In this document: positions 18,464 through 27,936 of the stretch, in pieces
Layout: each line of letters starts with the position of its first letter
How positions within the stretch are numbered: position 1 is the stretch's first letter
NCBI GenBank assembly: GCA_947453945.1
Contig: CANGJB010000015.1
Coordinates: 1-61,748 of the forward strand
Source: Sphingomonadaceae bacterium
GTDB lineage: Bacteria; Pseudomonadota; Alphaproteobacteria; Sphingomonadales; Sphingomonadaceae
Length of the DNA stretch: 61,748 nt
Reading direction: 5' to 3'
The notes under the pieces: generated by a model
Database searches by the model: none
Told to the model about the DNA's origin: nothing
The model's input: the letters and a program-made list of their open reading frames with translations, nothing else
Program-made: the position numbers and the translations under genes

Positions 18464-18498
18464 CCCAGCACCTTGCTTCATTTTGAGAGGGTGCTGGG
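18464..18498 (+). terminator. Hairpin between clpP and clpX
   Basis: CCCAGCACC (18464-18472) pairs perfectly with GGTGCTGGG (18490-18498) across a 17-nt loop. A TATTTTTCG stretch follows about 7 nt later. It probably attenuates read-through from clpP into clpX. Confidence 0.5.
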
Positions 18499-18598
18499 TC
18501 AGGTATTTTTCGCTATTTTCGTGTCCGGTTGATTAATGCCCTCCGGGTAGTAGGATAATCGGGTCCGCCTCTCGCGGAGAGGCGTTTGGGATTGAAGA

Positions 18599-19855
<1,257 letters not shown>

Positions 19856-19881
19856 TCAGCCGCATTCTCCGTGAAGACATT

Positions 19882-19913
19882 GATCGCCCGCCGGCTACCA
19901 CCGGCGGGCGATC
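19882..19913 (+). terminator. Strong terminator after clpX
   Basis: A 13-bp perfect stem (19882-19894 with 19901-19913, GATCGCCCGCCGG on the left) with a 6-nt loop, followed by TGCTTTT. It lies between convergent clpX and the superoxide dismutase gene. Confidence 0.8.
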
Positions 19914-19931
19914 TGCTTTTGGGTGCTCCTC

Positions 19932-20633
19932 TCAGCCCGCTACTTTCGCGAACCGCGTATCCGCCGCGCCCCAGGTCGCGGCGGCCATGAAAGCATCGAC
20001 ATAAGCCGCAGCCTTCGCGCCATAGTCCATGGCGTAGGCGTGTTCGTACATGTCCATGGCGAGGATCGGCGTGCCGCCTGCGAGGGTCTGTGTGTGGTCG
20101 CTGGCCCACTGGTTGGTGAGGCGGCCATCGTGCGGGGACCATTGCAGCAGGACCCAGCCCGAGCCGCCGCCGAGCGCCTTGCCCATGGCGGAGAATTCCG
20201 CTGCCCAGCGGGTGAAGCTGCCGAAATCGCGCTCGATCGCTGCGCCGAGCTTGGCGCCCGGCTTGCCGCCGCTGCCGAGGCACGAGAAATAGACTTCGTG
20301 GAGGAGCATCGAGTTCCACGCGACGAGTTCCTCGCGCTTCAGCCCGTTGAGCATGAAGCCGGGCGCGGTCGCCATGTCGAGCTTGGCGAGTTCACCCTTG
20401 ATCGCGCCGATGCGCTTCACCGCGCTGACATAGTTGTTGTCGTGGTGGCTGGTGAGCAGCTTGGCCGAGAGGCCGGGGATCGCGGCGGGATCGAACGGCA
20501 ACGGCGCCGGGGCGGGCGTGAAGACCGGGCCTGAAGGCGCAGGGGGCGCGGCGGTTTGCGCGGCGGCGGGAATGGCGCCGGCGGCAGCGGCTGTCATGGC
20601 AGCGGTGAGGGCGGTGCGGCGATCGATCTGCAT
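19932..20633 (-). CDS. Exported Fe/Mn-family superoxide dismutase
   Basis: 233 aa. The SOD fold starts at about residue 55. All four metal ligands are recognisable: His in LTSHHDNNY, His in SMLLHEVYF, and Asp and His in DMYEHAYAMDY. Bacterial SodB/SodA usually lack a signal. This one begins MQIDRRTALTAAMTAAAAG, a short Tat-like signal, followed by a Pro-rich spacer, so it probably works in the periplasm against external superoxide. AAGGAG precedes the ATG at 20633. Whether it uses Fe or Mn cannot be told. Confidence 0.88.
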   Translation of the reverse strand: MQIDRRTALTAAMTAAAAGAIPAAAQTAAPPAPSGPVFTPAPAPLPFDPAAIPGLSAKLLTSHHDNNYVSAVKRIGAIKGELAKLDMATAPGFMLNGLKREELVAWNSMLLHEVYFSCLGSGGKPGAKLGAAIERDFGSFTRWAAEFSAMGKALGGGSGWVLLQWSPHDGRLTNQWASDHTQTLAGGTPILAMDMYEHAYAMDYGAKAAAYVDAFMAAATWGAADTRFAKVAG

Positions 20634-20718
20634 GGGATGCGACTCCTTGGAAGGCATGCGCGCATCTTGGTCAGGAATGCGGCCCTGTCTATCGGGCAAG
20701 CGGGGTAGCTGACGTGAA

Positions 20719-20748
20719 AAGAGGGCAGCCGCTGCCGGCTGCCCTCTT
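20719..20748 (-). terminator. Terminator of the fasciclin gene
   Basis: GAGGGCAGCC (20721-20730) pairs with GGCTGCCCTC (20737-20746). Flanking AA/TT extends the stem, and on the minus strand it runs into TTTTCACG. It lies about 20 bp after the fasciclin stop. Confidence 0.8.
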
Positions 20749-20768
20749 CCTGTCCATGCGGCTCCCGA

Positions 20769-21344
20769 TCAGTTCGGCAGCGAAACCGCGTCGGTCACGT
20801 GGATCACGCCGTTCTTCTGCACCACGTCGGCCTGGGTGACGGTGGCGATGCCGCCCTTCTCGTCGGTAAGCGTAACCTTGCCGTCCGTGAGCGAGGCGAC
20901 GAGCTTCCCGCCTGAAACGGTGGTCAGCGAGGCCGAGCCGCCACCCGCGTTGATCTGCGCGACGAGATCGGCGGCGTTCACTTTGCCGGCAACGACGTGG
21001 TACGTCAGGATCTTGGCGAGCGTGGCCTTGTTTTCCGGCTTCAGCAGCGTTTCCACCGTGCCGGCAGGCAGCTTTGCAAAGGCGGCGTTGGTTGGCGCGA
21101 AGACCGTGAACGGCCCCGCGCTGTTCAGCGTATCGACCAGCCCGGCAGCCTTCACGGCGGCAACCAGCGTGGTGTGGTCCTGCGAGTTGACGGCGTTTTC
21201 GACGATGGTCTTGGCAGGCATCATTTCCGCGCCGCCGACCACCGGATAAGTGGCCGCTTGGGCGAGCGCGGGAGCGGCGATGGCGGCAAGCGCCGTGGCG
21301 GCGGCTATGGAAAGGCCGAAAGTCTTCAATGTGTTGCGAATCAT
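20769..21344 (-). CDS. Secreted fasciclin (FAS1) domain protein
   Basis: 191 aa with a signal peptide (about 1-30, ending APALAQA). One FAS1 domain spans about 48-190. Conserved boxes are TVFAPTNAAFAKLP (H1-like), LTYHVVAGKV and NGVIHVTDAVSLP (H2-like). FAS1 proteins mediate adhesion or matrix interactions; single-domain bacterial members are periplasmic or extracellular with poorly known roles. Confidence 0.93.
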   Translation of the reverse strand: MIRNTLKTFGLSIAAATALAAIAAPALAQAATYPVVGGAEMMPAKTIVENAVNSQDHTTLVAAVKAAGLVDTLNSAGPFTVFAPTNAAFAKLPAGTVETLLKPENKATLAKILTYHVVAGKVNAADLVAQINAGGGSASLTTVSGGKLVASLTDGKVTLTDEKGGIATVTQADVVQKNGVIHVTDAVSLPN

Positions 21345-21468
21345 GTAGGGTCTCCTGACGTTGACCCCCCCTGCTGCCTATCTAGGGATGCTTGGCGGAT
21401 CTGCGCAGGCGCCCCTGAGGGCGATGCCTGAAGCTCATCCGATTCGGACACCGCTCTGGCGTGAGGCG

Positions 21469-22437
21469 TTACTCCGCCGCGGCGAGTGCTGCGGATGCCG
21501 GGGCACAGCCATGGCCGGCATGGTCGGCGGTCTCGACCTGCACGGTCGAATGGCAGATCGCGAAGTCGTGTGCGAGCGTGTCGGCAAGGTCGTTCAGGAA
21601 GGCATCGCCAGGGTGGCCTGCGGGGATCACGAGATGCGCGGTCATCGCGGTTTCGGTCGTGCTCATTGGCCAGATGTGGAGATCATGCACCGCGCTGACG
21701 CCGGGCAGGGCGGCAAGGTAGCGTTCGACCTTGTGGGCATTGACCGAGGCTGGGACGCCGTGAAGGCCCATCCGAAGCGAGTCCTTGAGCAGCCCCCAGG
21801 TGCCCGCCGCGATCACGCCGACGATGATAAGGCTGGTGACAGGATCGATCCACCACGCGCCGGTGAGCGCGATAAGCGCGCCCGCGACAACCACGCCCGC
21901 CGAAACCGCCGCATCGGCGGCCATGTGGAGGTAAGCGCCGCGAATGTTGATGTCGTGCTCGCGCCCGCGCAGGAAGAGCAGCGCGGTCACCGTGTTGATC
22001 GCGATGCCAATGGCAGCAACGACCATGACCGGCCCGGCAGCAACGGGCTGGGGCGCGATCAGGCGGTGGATCGTCTCGACAAGAATCGCGCCGAGCGCGA
22101 CGAACAGCAGCGCGGCGTTGAACAACGCGGCGAGGATCGAGCTCGACTTGTAGCCATAAGTGAAGCGCGCCGAGGGCGGGCGCGCGGCAAGCACGCTGGC
22201 GCCCCACGCAATCGCCAGGCTGAGCACATCGGAGAGGTTGTGCCCGGCATCTGCCACCAGGGCCATCGAGCCGGAGAGAAAGCCGTAGCTTGCCTCGATG
22301 ATCACGAACGCCGAATTGAGCACGATGCCAATGGCAAAGGCGCGGCCGAAGCTGGCGGGGGCATGGCTATGCCCATGCCCATGCCCGTGATCGTGCCCAT
22401 GGTCATGATCGTGGTGATGATGGTGCGCGCCAGACAT
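21469..22437 (-). CDS. CDF-family divalent cation efflux transporter with His-rich N-terminus
   Basis: 322 aa. A His/Asp/Gly-rich N-terminal tail (residues 5-25, alternating H-D-H-G-H) binds metal. Six transmembrane helices follow with CDF signatures VADAGHNLSDVLSLA in TM2 and AADAAVSAGVV in TM5. A C-terminal cytoplasmic domain includes LHDLHIWPMSTTETAMTAHL. It resembles CzcD/ZitB and probably exports Zn2+, Co2+ or Cd2+ in exchange for protons. The ATG at 22437 fits the family; the upstream frame reads through the 3' flank of rnpB. Confidence 0.92.
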   Translation of the reverse strand: MSGAHHHHHDHDHGHDHGHGHGHSHAPASFGRAFAIGIVLNSAFVIIEASYGFLSGSMALVADAGHNLSDVLSLAIAWGASVLAARPPSARFTYGYKSSSILAALFNAALLFVALGAILVETIHRLIAPQPVAAGPVMVVAAIGIAINTVTALLFLRGREHDINIRGAYLHMAADAAVSAGVVVAGALIALTGAWWIDPVTSLIIVGVIAAGTWGLLKDSLRMGLHGVPASVNAHKVERYLAALPGVSAVHDLHIWPMSTTETAMTAHLVIPAGHPGDAFLNDLADTLAHDFAICHSTVQVETADHAGHGCAPASAALAAAE

Positions 22438-22510
22438 GCGCCGCTTCCTAGCGCCTTCGTCTGCGGTAGGAAAACGCTTTGATTGCAACACCCGAATTGG
22501 GGCCCAATTT

Positions 22511-22940
22511 GCCAGGGGGCCTGTAAGCCGGGTTCTGTGACGCGGACGGTATCCCACTAGTGGACCGTATCCGCGCCGGCAGCCATTCCTCTAGGCGGCC
22601 CGTTGCCGGGCGCGCTCAAGCGACCAACCCGGACTGCTGGCCCGAAACAGGCCTGCTTCCCGCAAGAAGCGCGCAGTCCCTATTCGGTCTTGCTCCGGGT
22701 GGGGTTTGCCTTGCCGCTCCTGTTGCCAGTCGCGCGGTGCGCTCTTGCCGCACCCTTTCACCCTTGCTGTCCCTTTCGGGATTAGCGGTCTGCTCTCTGT
22801 GGCACTTTCCCTTGACCCTTGGCCCCTGACCGTTGGCCAAAAACCTCAAGCCCGGCGGGCGTTACCCGCCACCCTTGTTTCGTGGAGCCCGGACTTTCCT
22901 CGGTGACATTGCTGTCAACGCGGCTGCCCGGCCCCCTGGC
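22511..22940 (-). ncRNA. rnpB: RNase P RNA (type A)
   Basis: The catalytic RNA that matures tRNA 5' ends, about 430 nt. The minus strand carries the universal 5' motif GAGGAAAGTCCGGGCTCCAC (22901-22882) and the universal 3' motif around CAGAACCCGGCTTAC. Terminal helix P1 is perfect: GCCAGGGGGCC (from 22940) pairs with GGCCCCCTGGC (to 22511). The CCTAGAGGAATGGCTGCC segment lies in the usual place near the 3' half. It begins only 6 bp after the stop of the amidase gene, so its promoter must lie inside that coding region. Confidence 0.97.
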
Positions 22941-22946
22941 GAGGGG

Positions 22947-23651
22947 TCACCTAGCACGCCCGAGATCGCGTTCCAACAGAAGCTCGAACAACAGGGCGCC
23001 GATCTGGCCGTCGATCTCGCCATCGATGCGCGAAGGGCGCCAGCGGCGCTGGAAGGCGCGGACGGCGGCTTCGGGATCGGTGATGTCATAGCCGAAGCGT
23101 TCGAGCGCGAGGTAGAAGGCGCCGGGATTATCGTAGACCAGCCGCATGGTGAGTTCGGGTTTGGGCAGCGTGAGGTGGTAGCGCGCGAGCAGATCCCACG
23201 GGAACAGTTCGCCCGGATCCTCCTTGCGCGCCGGGGCGATATCGGAATGGCCGACGACGTTGGCGCGCGGGACATTGTGGCGCTTGGCGATATCGGCGAG
23301 CAGCGGGAGCAACGCTTCCATCTGCGGCTTGGGGAAGGGGCGGTAGCCGAACTCGTGGCCGGGATTGACCAGTTCGATGCCCACGCTGGCCGAATTGATA
23401 TCGGTAATCCCGCGCCAGTAGGAGCGGCCTGCATGCCACGCGCGGTTTTCCTCGGCAACGAGGCGGATGACGGTGCCGTCTTCCTCGATCATGTAGTGCG
23501 CGGAGACTTCCGCCGCCGGATCACACAGCCGCTCCAGCGCCTCCGCGCCGCTGCGCATGCCGGTGTAGTGCAGGACCACCATGGAAACGGGCAGCTTTCG
23601 CGCGTTCCAGTTGGGCGAGAGGACCTCGCGGTGGACCAGCCAGCGGTTCAT
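22947..23651 (-). CDS. N-acetylmuramoyl-L-alanine amidase (AmpD-like, amidase_2)
   Basis: 234 aa. The zinc amidase domain spans about 20-165. The first His ligand is in VVLHYTGM and the last in GHSDIAPARKEDPG. ENRAWHAGRSYWRG is the typical middle motif. The C-terminal 60 residues (DITDPEAAVRAFQRRWRPSRIDGEID region) resemble a peptidoglycan-binding domain, as in AmiD-like enzymes. There is no signal peptide visible, so it may act on recycled anhydro-muropeptides in the cytoplasm as AmpD does, or be exported another way. Fifteen bp separate it from upstream chpT. Confidence 0.9.
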   Translation of the reverse strand: MNRWLVHREVLSPNWNARKLPVSMVVLHYTGMRSGAEALERLCDPAAEVSAHYMIEEDGTVIRLVAEENRAWHAGRSYWRGITDINSASVGIELVNPGHEFGYRPFPKPQMEALLPLLADIAKRHNVPRANVVGHSDIAPARKEDPGELFPWDLLARYHLTLPKPELTMRLVYDNPGAFYLALERFGYDITDPEAAVRAFQRRWRPSRIDGEIDGQIGALLFELLLERDLGRAR

Positions 23652-23666
23652 CGGCGTTCTCAGATC

Positions 23667-24323
23667 CTAGGCGGCAACCGGCAGCATCGCCCCCATGACG
23701 AGCGCTTCGGGCGCGTGGTGATACTGGAGCGTGCCGCCAAGCCCATCGACCAGCTGGCGCAGCATGGCAGCGGGGGCAGTGCGGCTGGAGAGTTCCTCTG
23801 GCGGGAGCGCGCCTTCGAGCGCGAGGCCGACATTGCGATCGAACACCACGCGCGCGCCGCTTGCGCGGATCACGATCTCGCTGGAAGGCTTGGCGCCATC
23901 CGTGCGCAGCTCGGCGGCGATATCAAGCGTGCCGCCGCGCACCAGCGCCTCGATCCCGATCAGCGCGAGATTGAGCAGGGTTTTCACCGCAGGCTTGGGC
24001 AGGCTATCTCCGCCAAGGGCCCAGTTTGCCTGAATGCGGCCGTTGTTGCCGACCAGCGCATCGATCAGCTGGCGGGGCTCTGCCAGCGGGACCATTTCGC
24101 CAAAGCCGCCGGCAGCGCCGAACGCGAGGCGGAAGAAGCGCAGTTTGTCAGCCGAAATGCGCGCGCTCTGTTCGAGCAGTTCGAAGCACTTCTGGCGCAT
24201 GTCCGGGTCTTTCTCCTCCGCAAGGAGTTCAAGACCATTGGATAGCGCGCCGACGGGCGAGAGCATATCGTGGCACAGACGCGAACAGAGCAGGCTGGCG
24301 AGATCGAGCGAAGCGGTGGTCAT
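23667..24323 (-). CDS. chpT: Histidine phosphotransferase ChpT
   Basis: 218 aa. The dimerisation/His-phosphotransfer helix reads LASLLCSRLCHDMLSPVGALSNGLELL, with the phosphorylated His at about residue 20. A degenerate ATPase-like domain follows. ChpT relays phosphate from CckA to CtrA and CpdR in alphaproteobacterial cell-cycle control, which also governs ClpXP-dependent proteolysis. The ATG at 24323 (MTTASLDLASLL) is the family start; 71 codons upstream in the frame are leader sequence. Confidence 0.88.
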   Translation of the reverse strand: MTTASLDLASLLCSRLCHDMLSPVGALSNGLELLAEEKDPDMRQKCFELLEQSARISADKLRFFRLAFGAAGGFGEMVPLAEPRQLIDALVGNNGRIQANWALGGDSLPKPAVKTLLNLALIGIEALVRGGTLDIAAELRTDGAKPSSEIVIRASGARVVFDRNVGLALEGALPPEELSSRTAPAAMLRQLVDGLGGTLQYHHAPEALVMGAMLPVAA

Positions 24324-24354
24324 GTTCAGGTTCAGGGCCTTTTCGCTGAATAAG

Positions 24355-24372
24355 TTGACACGGTTGACACGG
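24355..24372. repeat. Tandem 9-bp direct repeat upstream of chpT
   Basis: TTGACACGG occurs twice in direct tandem (24355-24363, 24364-24372) in the chpT leader/promoter region. It could be a regulator half-site pair or a chance duplication. Confidence 0.5.
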
Positions 24373-24478
24373 TCCTGAGCGAAATGTGCGAAGCCCGGAC
24401 GGGGCCCTTCCCGTAAGCGGGGACAGCGGCCGGACGGTGCGCGCAAAATGGGTTCAGACGTGACGTCACCAAATCGCC

Positions 24479-24898
24479 TTAACTCTCCTTGCGCACGTAG
24501 GAAAGCGCTTCGAACCCTGATGGGGTATCGCGCCACAAGGTAACCACGCCGGATGCGGCAATGGCCCAGATCCGGCTGTCGCCGGAAGCCATTGCGGCAT
24601 CGGTGGCGGAAGGGCGGGCGAGGCCATTGGGGTGAGAATGGAAATAGCCCGCCACCGCTGGCCCGCCGGTGCGCGCGGCCTTGTGCGCGGCGATGAGCGC
24701 GGCGGGATCGATCTCGAAATGGCGAGTGGGGTCGGGGTGTACGTTGGCGGCGGGCTGCGCGGTTTCGATGTGGGTTGCTATCTGGGTTTCGGGGCCGAGG
24801 AGGAGGCCGCAGGCTTCGCTCGGCGCAGCTTCAGTCGCGGCGGCGAGGATGGCGGCGTGGGCGCGTTCGGCAAGGGTGATTGGCATGGCCCGGGACAT
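24479..24898 (-). CDS. JAMM/Mov34 (MPN+) metallopeptidase-like protein
   Basis: About 139 aa, a single JAMM domain. The zinc motif is complete: Glu in SEACGLLLG, then YFHSHPNGLARPSATD. Bacterial stand-alone JAMM proteins such as Mec+ release small molecules or Cys from sulfur-carrier proteins or trim ubiquitin-like tags. No ThiS/MoaD-like or cysteine-synthase gene is adjacent, so the substrate is open. ATG at 24898 (MSRAMPITL) or 24886 are both possible starts. It is divergent from the pseudouridine synthase gene. Confidence 0.85.
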   Translation of the reverse strand: MSRAMPITLAERAHAAILAAATEAAPSEACGLLLGPETQIATHIETAQPAANVHPDPTRHFEIDPAALIAAHKAARTGGPAVAGYFHSHPNGLARPSATDAAMASGDSRIWAIAASGVVTLWRDTPSGFEALSYVRKES

Positions 24899-24973
24899 TA
24901 GCGCAGTACCATTACCGTGCAAGGCGGGGTGACCCTTGCCGCCTTGCCCCGCGCTCCCCATATCGGCCCGACT

Positions 24974-25942
24974 ATGGGGGCGGGCGAGACCATTATCGAA
25001 GGCGTGGTGCCAGCGGGCGGGCTGCGGCTCGATCGGGCGCTGGCCGATGTCTCGGGCCTATCGCGTGAACGGATCAAGGCCCTGCTGGACGAAGGCCGAG
25101 TGGCGCTGGGCGGAAAGCCCGCGGCGCAGGCTTCGCTCAAAGCGGCTGCGGGCACGCCGTTCACCATTCGCGTGCCGGAAGCCGCGCCTGCCACGGCGGC
25201 GGCGCAGGATATTCCGCTGGTCGTGGTCTATGAGGACGCGCACCTGATCGTGGTGGACAAGCCGGCGGGGCTGGTGGTGCATCCGGCGGCGGGCAATCCA
25301 GATGGCACGCTGGTCAACGCGCTGCTGCACCATTGCCGGGGCCAGCTTTCCGGGATCGGCGGCGTGGCGCGGCCGGGGATCGTGCACCGCATCGACAAGG
25401 ATACCTCCGGGCTGCTGGTTGTCGCCAAAACGGATGCCGCGCACGAGGGGCTGGCCCGCCAGTTTGCCGACCATTCAATCCACCGCGCCTATCAGGCTGT
25501 CACCTCCGGTGTGCCGGTGCCGGCGGCGGGCACGGTGCGCGGCGCGATTGGCCGCAGCGAGCGGGACCGCAAGAAGATGGCGCTGGTGGCCGATGGCCGC
25601 AATGGACCGACAAGGGGCAAGCACGCGGTGACGCATTACCGCACGCTGGAAGTGCTGCAGGGCGCGGCGCTGATCGAGTGCCGGCTCGAGACCGGGCGAA
25701 CCCACCAGGTGCGCGTTCACCTTGCATCAATCGGCCATGCGTTATTAGGCGATCCTGTATATGGACGTACGCCTTCCTCGCTCAAACCGCTGCTGGCCCG
25801 GCTCGGGTTCTGCCGCCAGGCGCTCCACGCAGCCGAACTTGGCTTCATCCATCCGGCCAGCGGCGAGCTGGTGCACTTTGCCAGCAAGACGCCGGTCGAT
25901 CTCAGAACGCTGGTTGTCGAACTGGGAGGGCGCGATGGCTGA
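24974..25942 (+). CDS. RluA/RluD-family 23S rRNA pseudouridine synthase
   Basis: 322 aa. An N-terminal S4 RNA-binding domain (about 15-75, LDRALADVSGLSRERIKALLDEGRV) precedes the RluA catalytic domain. The active-site motif GIVHRIDKDTSGLLVVAK has the catalytic Asp. GRTHQVRVHLASIGHALLGDPVYG is the conserved later motif. Length and domains match RluD, which modifies helix 69 of 23S rRNA, but RluA/RluC-type specificity cannot be excluded. ATG at 24974 preferred over an ATG-like start at 24917 inside the divergent promoter region. Confidence 0.9.
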   Translation: MGAGETIIEGVVPAGGLRLDRALADVSGLSRERIKALLDEGRVALGGKPAAQASLKAAAGTPFTIRVPEAAPATAAAQDIPLVVVYEDAHLIVVDKPAGLVVHPAAGNPDGTLVNALLHHCRGQLSGIGGVARPGIVHRIDKDTSGLLVVAKTDAAHEGLARQFADHSIHRAYQAVTSGVPVPAAGTVRGAIGRSERDRKKMALVADGRNGPTRGKHAVTHYRTLEVLQGAALIECRLETGRTHQVRVHLASIGHALLGDPVYGRTPSSLKPLLARLGFCRQALHAAELGFIHPASGELVHFASKTPVDLRTLVVELGGRDG

Positions 25943-26119
25943 GGCTGCGCCATGCGTAGATTCTGACCCTTCCCGCGCCGTGGCCAAAGGTGCATTGCCC
26001 GAAAAACGGGATGTATCGATCGGTGCTTCGCGCGTGAATAGAATTGCTGTGTGGTTCCCCGCCCCGCGCTCCTGTAAAAGGGACTGTGGGGAAATGCCGG
26101 TGATACGAAAGGACGTGTT

Positions 26120-27022
26120 GTGGTGACAAAGTCGAAATCGACCGCGCTTGTCCCCGCGCTGGGCGGCGAAGCCGGACTCAACCGCTATCTCGCGGAGATC
26201 CGCAAGTTCCCGGTGCTGACGGCCGAGCAGGAATACATGCTCGCCAAGCGCTATCAGGAGCATGCCGATCCGGAGGCTGCCGCGCAATTGGTGACGAGCC
26301 ACCTCAGGCTCGTGGCCAAGATCGCCATGGGCTATCGCGGCTATGGCCTGCCGGTCAGCGAGCTGATCTCCGAAGGCAACATTGGCCTGATGCAGGGCGT
26401 CAAGAAGTTCGAGCCCGACCGGGGCTTCCGCCTTGCGACGTATGCGATGTGGTGGATCAAGGCCTCGATCCAGGAGTTCATCCTGCGCTCGTGGAGCCTC
26501 GTTAAGATGGGCACCACCGCGGCGCAGAAGAAGCTGTTCTTCAACCTGCGGCGGATGAAGAAGAACCTCGAGGCGTTCGAGGATACCGACCTTCATCCAG
26601 ACGACGTGCGCAAGATTGCCACGGACCTCGGCGTGTCCGAGACCGAAGTGGTTAACATGAACCGGCGCATGATGATGGGCGGCGATGCCAGCCTCAACGT
26701 CTCTGTGCGTGAGGACGGCGAAGGATCGTGGCAGGACTGGCTGGTCGATGACGGCCCGCTGCAGGACGAAACCGTGGCCGACGCCGAGGAAGCGCACATG
26801 CGCCATGCCTTGCTGGTTGAGGCGATGGACAGCCTGAACGAGCGTGAGCGCCATATCCTGACCGACCGCCGCCTGGTGGACGAGCCCAAGACGCTCGAGG
26901 AACTGAGCCAGGTCTATAACGTGAGCCGCGAGCGCGTGCGCCAGATCGAGGTGCGCGCCTTTGAGAAACTGCAGAAGGCGATGCAGCGCATTGCCGGCGA
27001 ACGGCACCTGCTGCCGGCCTGA
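26120..27022 (+). CDS. rpoH: RNA polymerase heat-shock sigma factor RpoH (sigma-32)
   Basis: 300 aa. Sigma region 2 (SHLRLVAKIAMGYRGYGLPVSELISEGNIGLM and the ATYAMWWIKASIQEF helix) and region 4 (LEELSQVYNVSRERVRQIE) are complete. The RpoH box QKKLFFNLRR is present and distinguishes it from other group members. It directs transcription of heat-shock genes such as clpP, clpX and chaperones. Starts with GTG at 26120 or 26123, with AAAGGA upstream. The 170-bp leader can form a TTCCCC/GGGGAA helix near 26052-26095, but I cannot show thermosensor behaviour. A terminator follows. Confidence 0.95.
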   Translation: MVTKSKSTALVPALGGEAGLNRYLAEIRKFPVLTAEQEYMLAKRYQEHADPEAAAQLVTSHLRLVAKIAMGYRGYGLPVSELISEGNIGLMQGVKKFEPDRGFRLATYAMWWIKASIQEFILRSWSLVKMGTTAAQKKLFFNLRRMKKNLEAFEDTDLHPDDVRKIATDLGVSETEVVNMNRRMMMGGDASLNVSVREDGEGSWQDWLVDDGPLQDETVADAEEAHMRHALLVEAMDSLNERERHILTDRRLVDEPKTLEELSQVYNVSRERVRQIEVRAFEKLQKAMQRIAGERHLLPA

Positions 27023-27051
27023 AGCCGCGCACCCTTCATGAATACAAAGAT

Positions 27052-27077
27052 GGCCGGGGGAAACTCCGGCCGTTTTT
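27052..27077 (+). terminator. Intrinsic terminator of rpoH
   Basis: GGCCGG (27052-27057) and CCGGCC (27066-27071) form the stem, extendable inward by GG/CT, followed directly by GTTTTTG. It lies 30 bp after the rpoH stop. Confidence 0.85.
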
Positions 27078-27088
27078 GCGTCTGGCGT

Positions 27089-27883
27089 TCAGAACTGCCG
27101 TGCGAAGCCCAGGATCAGGGCGTGATCGGGCGCGCCGTGGGTGAGTCCGATGTCGAGCTCGACGTCGATCTGAACCGCTGGGGCTGCGTGCCAAGCAGCG
27201 GCAAGCGCAAGGCGGCTTTCGGCACTGTGCCCATCCGGGTCCTCGTCGCTGAAGGCGGAGATTTCGACCGAGGCCGAAAGCGTGCCAGTAACCGCGTGGG
27301 AGAGACCGGCCACGCCGCCCCAGGCAAGGTGGCGGCCATGGCCCGAGCCGTTGACTGCAGCATCGACTTCCGGCGTTGTGGCAAGCGTGAACCCCGCTGG
27401 CAAGGGGAGCGCAATCGGCAGCAGCAGGCCCGCGCCCCAATCTCCCGCACCGCCCGGCGCACGGCCGACGGGGGCGGAGATGAAGGCCTGCACAGCAACT
27501 TTTGCGCCGGCTTCGCCGCCAAAGCCGTGGCGCACCGCGATGGTCGCATCGCCGAGGCCGCGCGCGGTGCTGACCAGCGCGCCCACGCGGCTGCGCGCGC
27601 GCGTCACGCCACCGAGGCCTAATTCCAGCTCGGTCGCGCGGCCGAGGCCTACGCGCAATACCATATCGCCATATGTCAGCGTGTCGTCACGCGCCGCAAG
27701 GCCGGCGCTGTGTTCCCAGGCGAGCGCGCCGACTTCGACCATTACGCGGCTGGCGGGAAGCGTACAGGGCGGGGTATCGAGCCCCGGGCGGTTCACGCAC
27801 AGATCGGGCGCGTCATCAGCATGGGCGGCAAGCGGCGCGAAGAACAGGACCGCCGCGAGTGCGGCGTGGATGGGCCGGTGCAA
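27089..27883 (-). CDS. Secreted beta-barrel-like protein, MetA-pathway-of-phenol-degradation type transporter
   Basis: 264 aa with a signal peptide (about 1-22, ending AAHAD). The rest is alternating beta-strand sequence ending in Phe (LILGFARQF), as in outer-membrane barrels. Strand patterns such as RATELELGLGG and DATIAVRHGFGG fit the phenol_MetA_deg family of putative outer-membrane channels. No phenol genes are adjacent. Family membership is likely, function unknown. Confidence 0.7.
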   Translation of the reverse strand: MHRPIHAALAAVLFFAPLAAHADDAPDLCVNRPGLDTPPCTLPASRVMVEVGALAWEHSAGLAARDDTLTYGDMVLRVGLGRATELELGLGGVTRARSRVGALVSTARGLGDATIAVRHGFGGEAGAKVAVQAFISAPVGRAPGGAGDWGAGLLLPIALPLPAGFTLATTPEVDAAVNGSGHGRHLAWGGVAGLSHAVTGTLSASVEISAFSDEDPDGHSAESRLALAAAWHAAPAVQIDVELDIGLTHGAPDHALILGFARQF

Positions 27884-27936
27884 AGCTGAGTGCTCCCGAT
27901 TGCCACCGGCGATGCACCGGTTAATAACATCTTCCC

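Noticed and set aside
22560..22906. Short plus-strand reading frames at 22560, 22603 and 22706
   Set aside because: They lie inside the RNase P RNA gene.
26000..26119. RNA thermometer in the rpoH leader
   Set aside because: Only a 6-bp TTCCCC/GGGGAA helix is visible, and it does not cover the ribosome-binding site.
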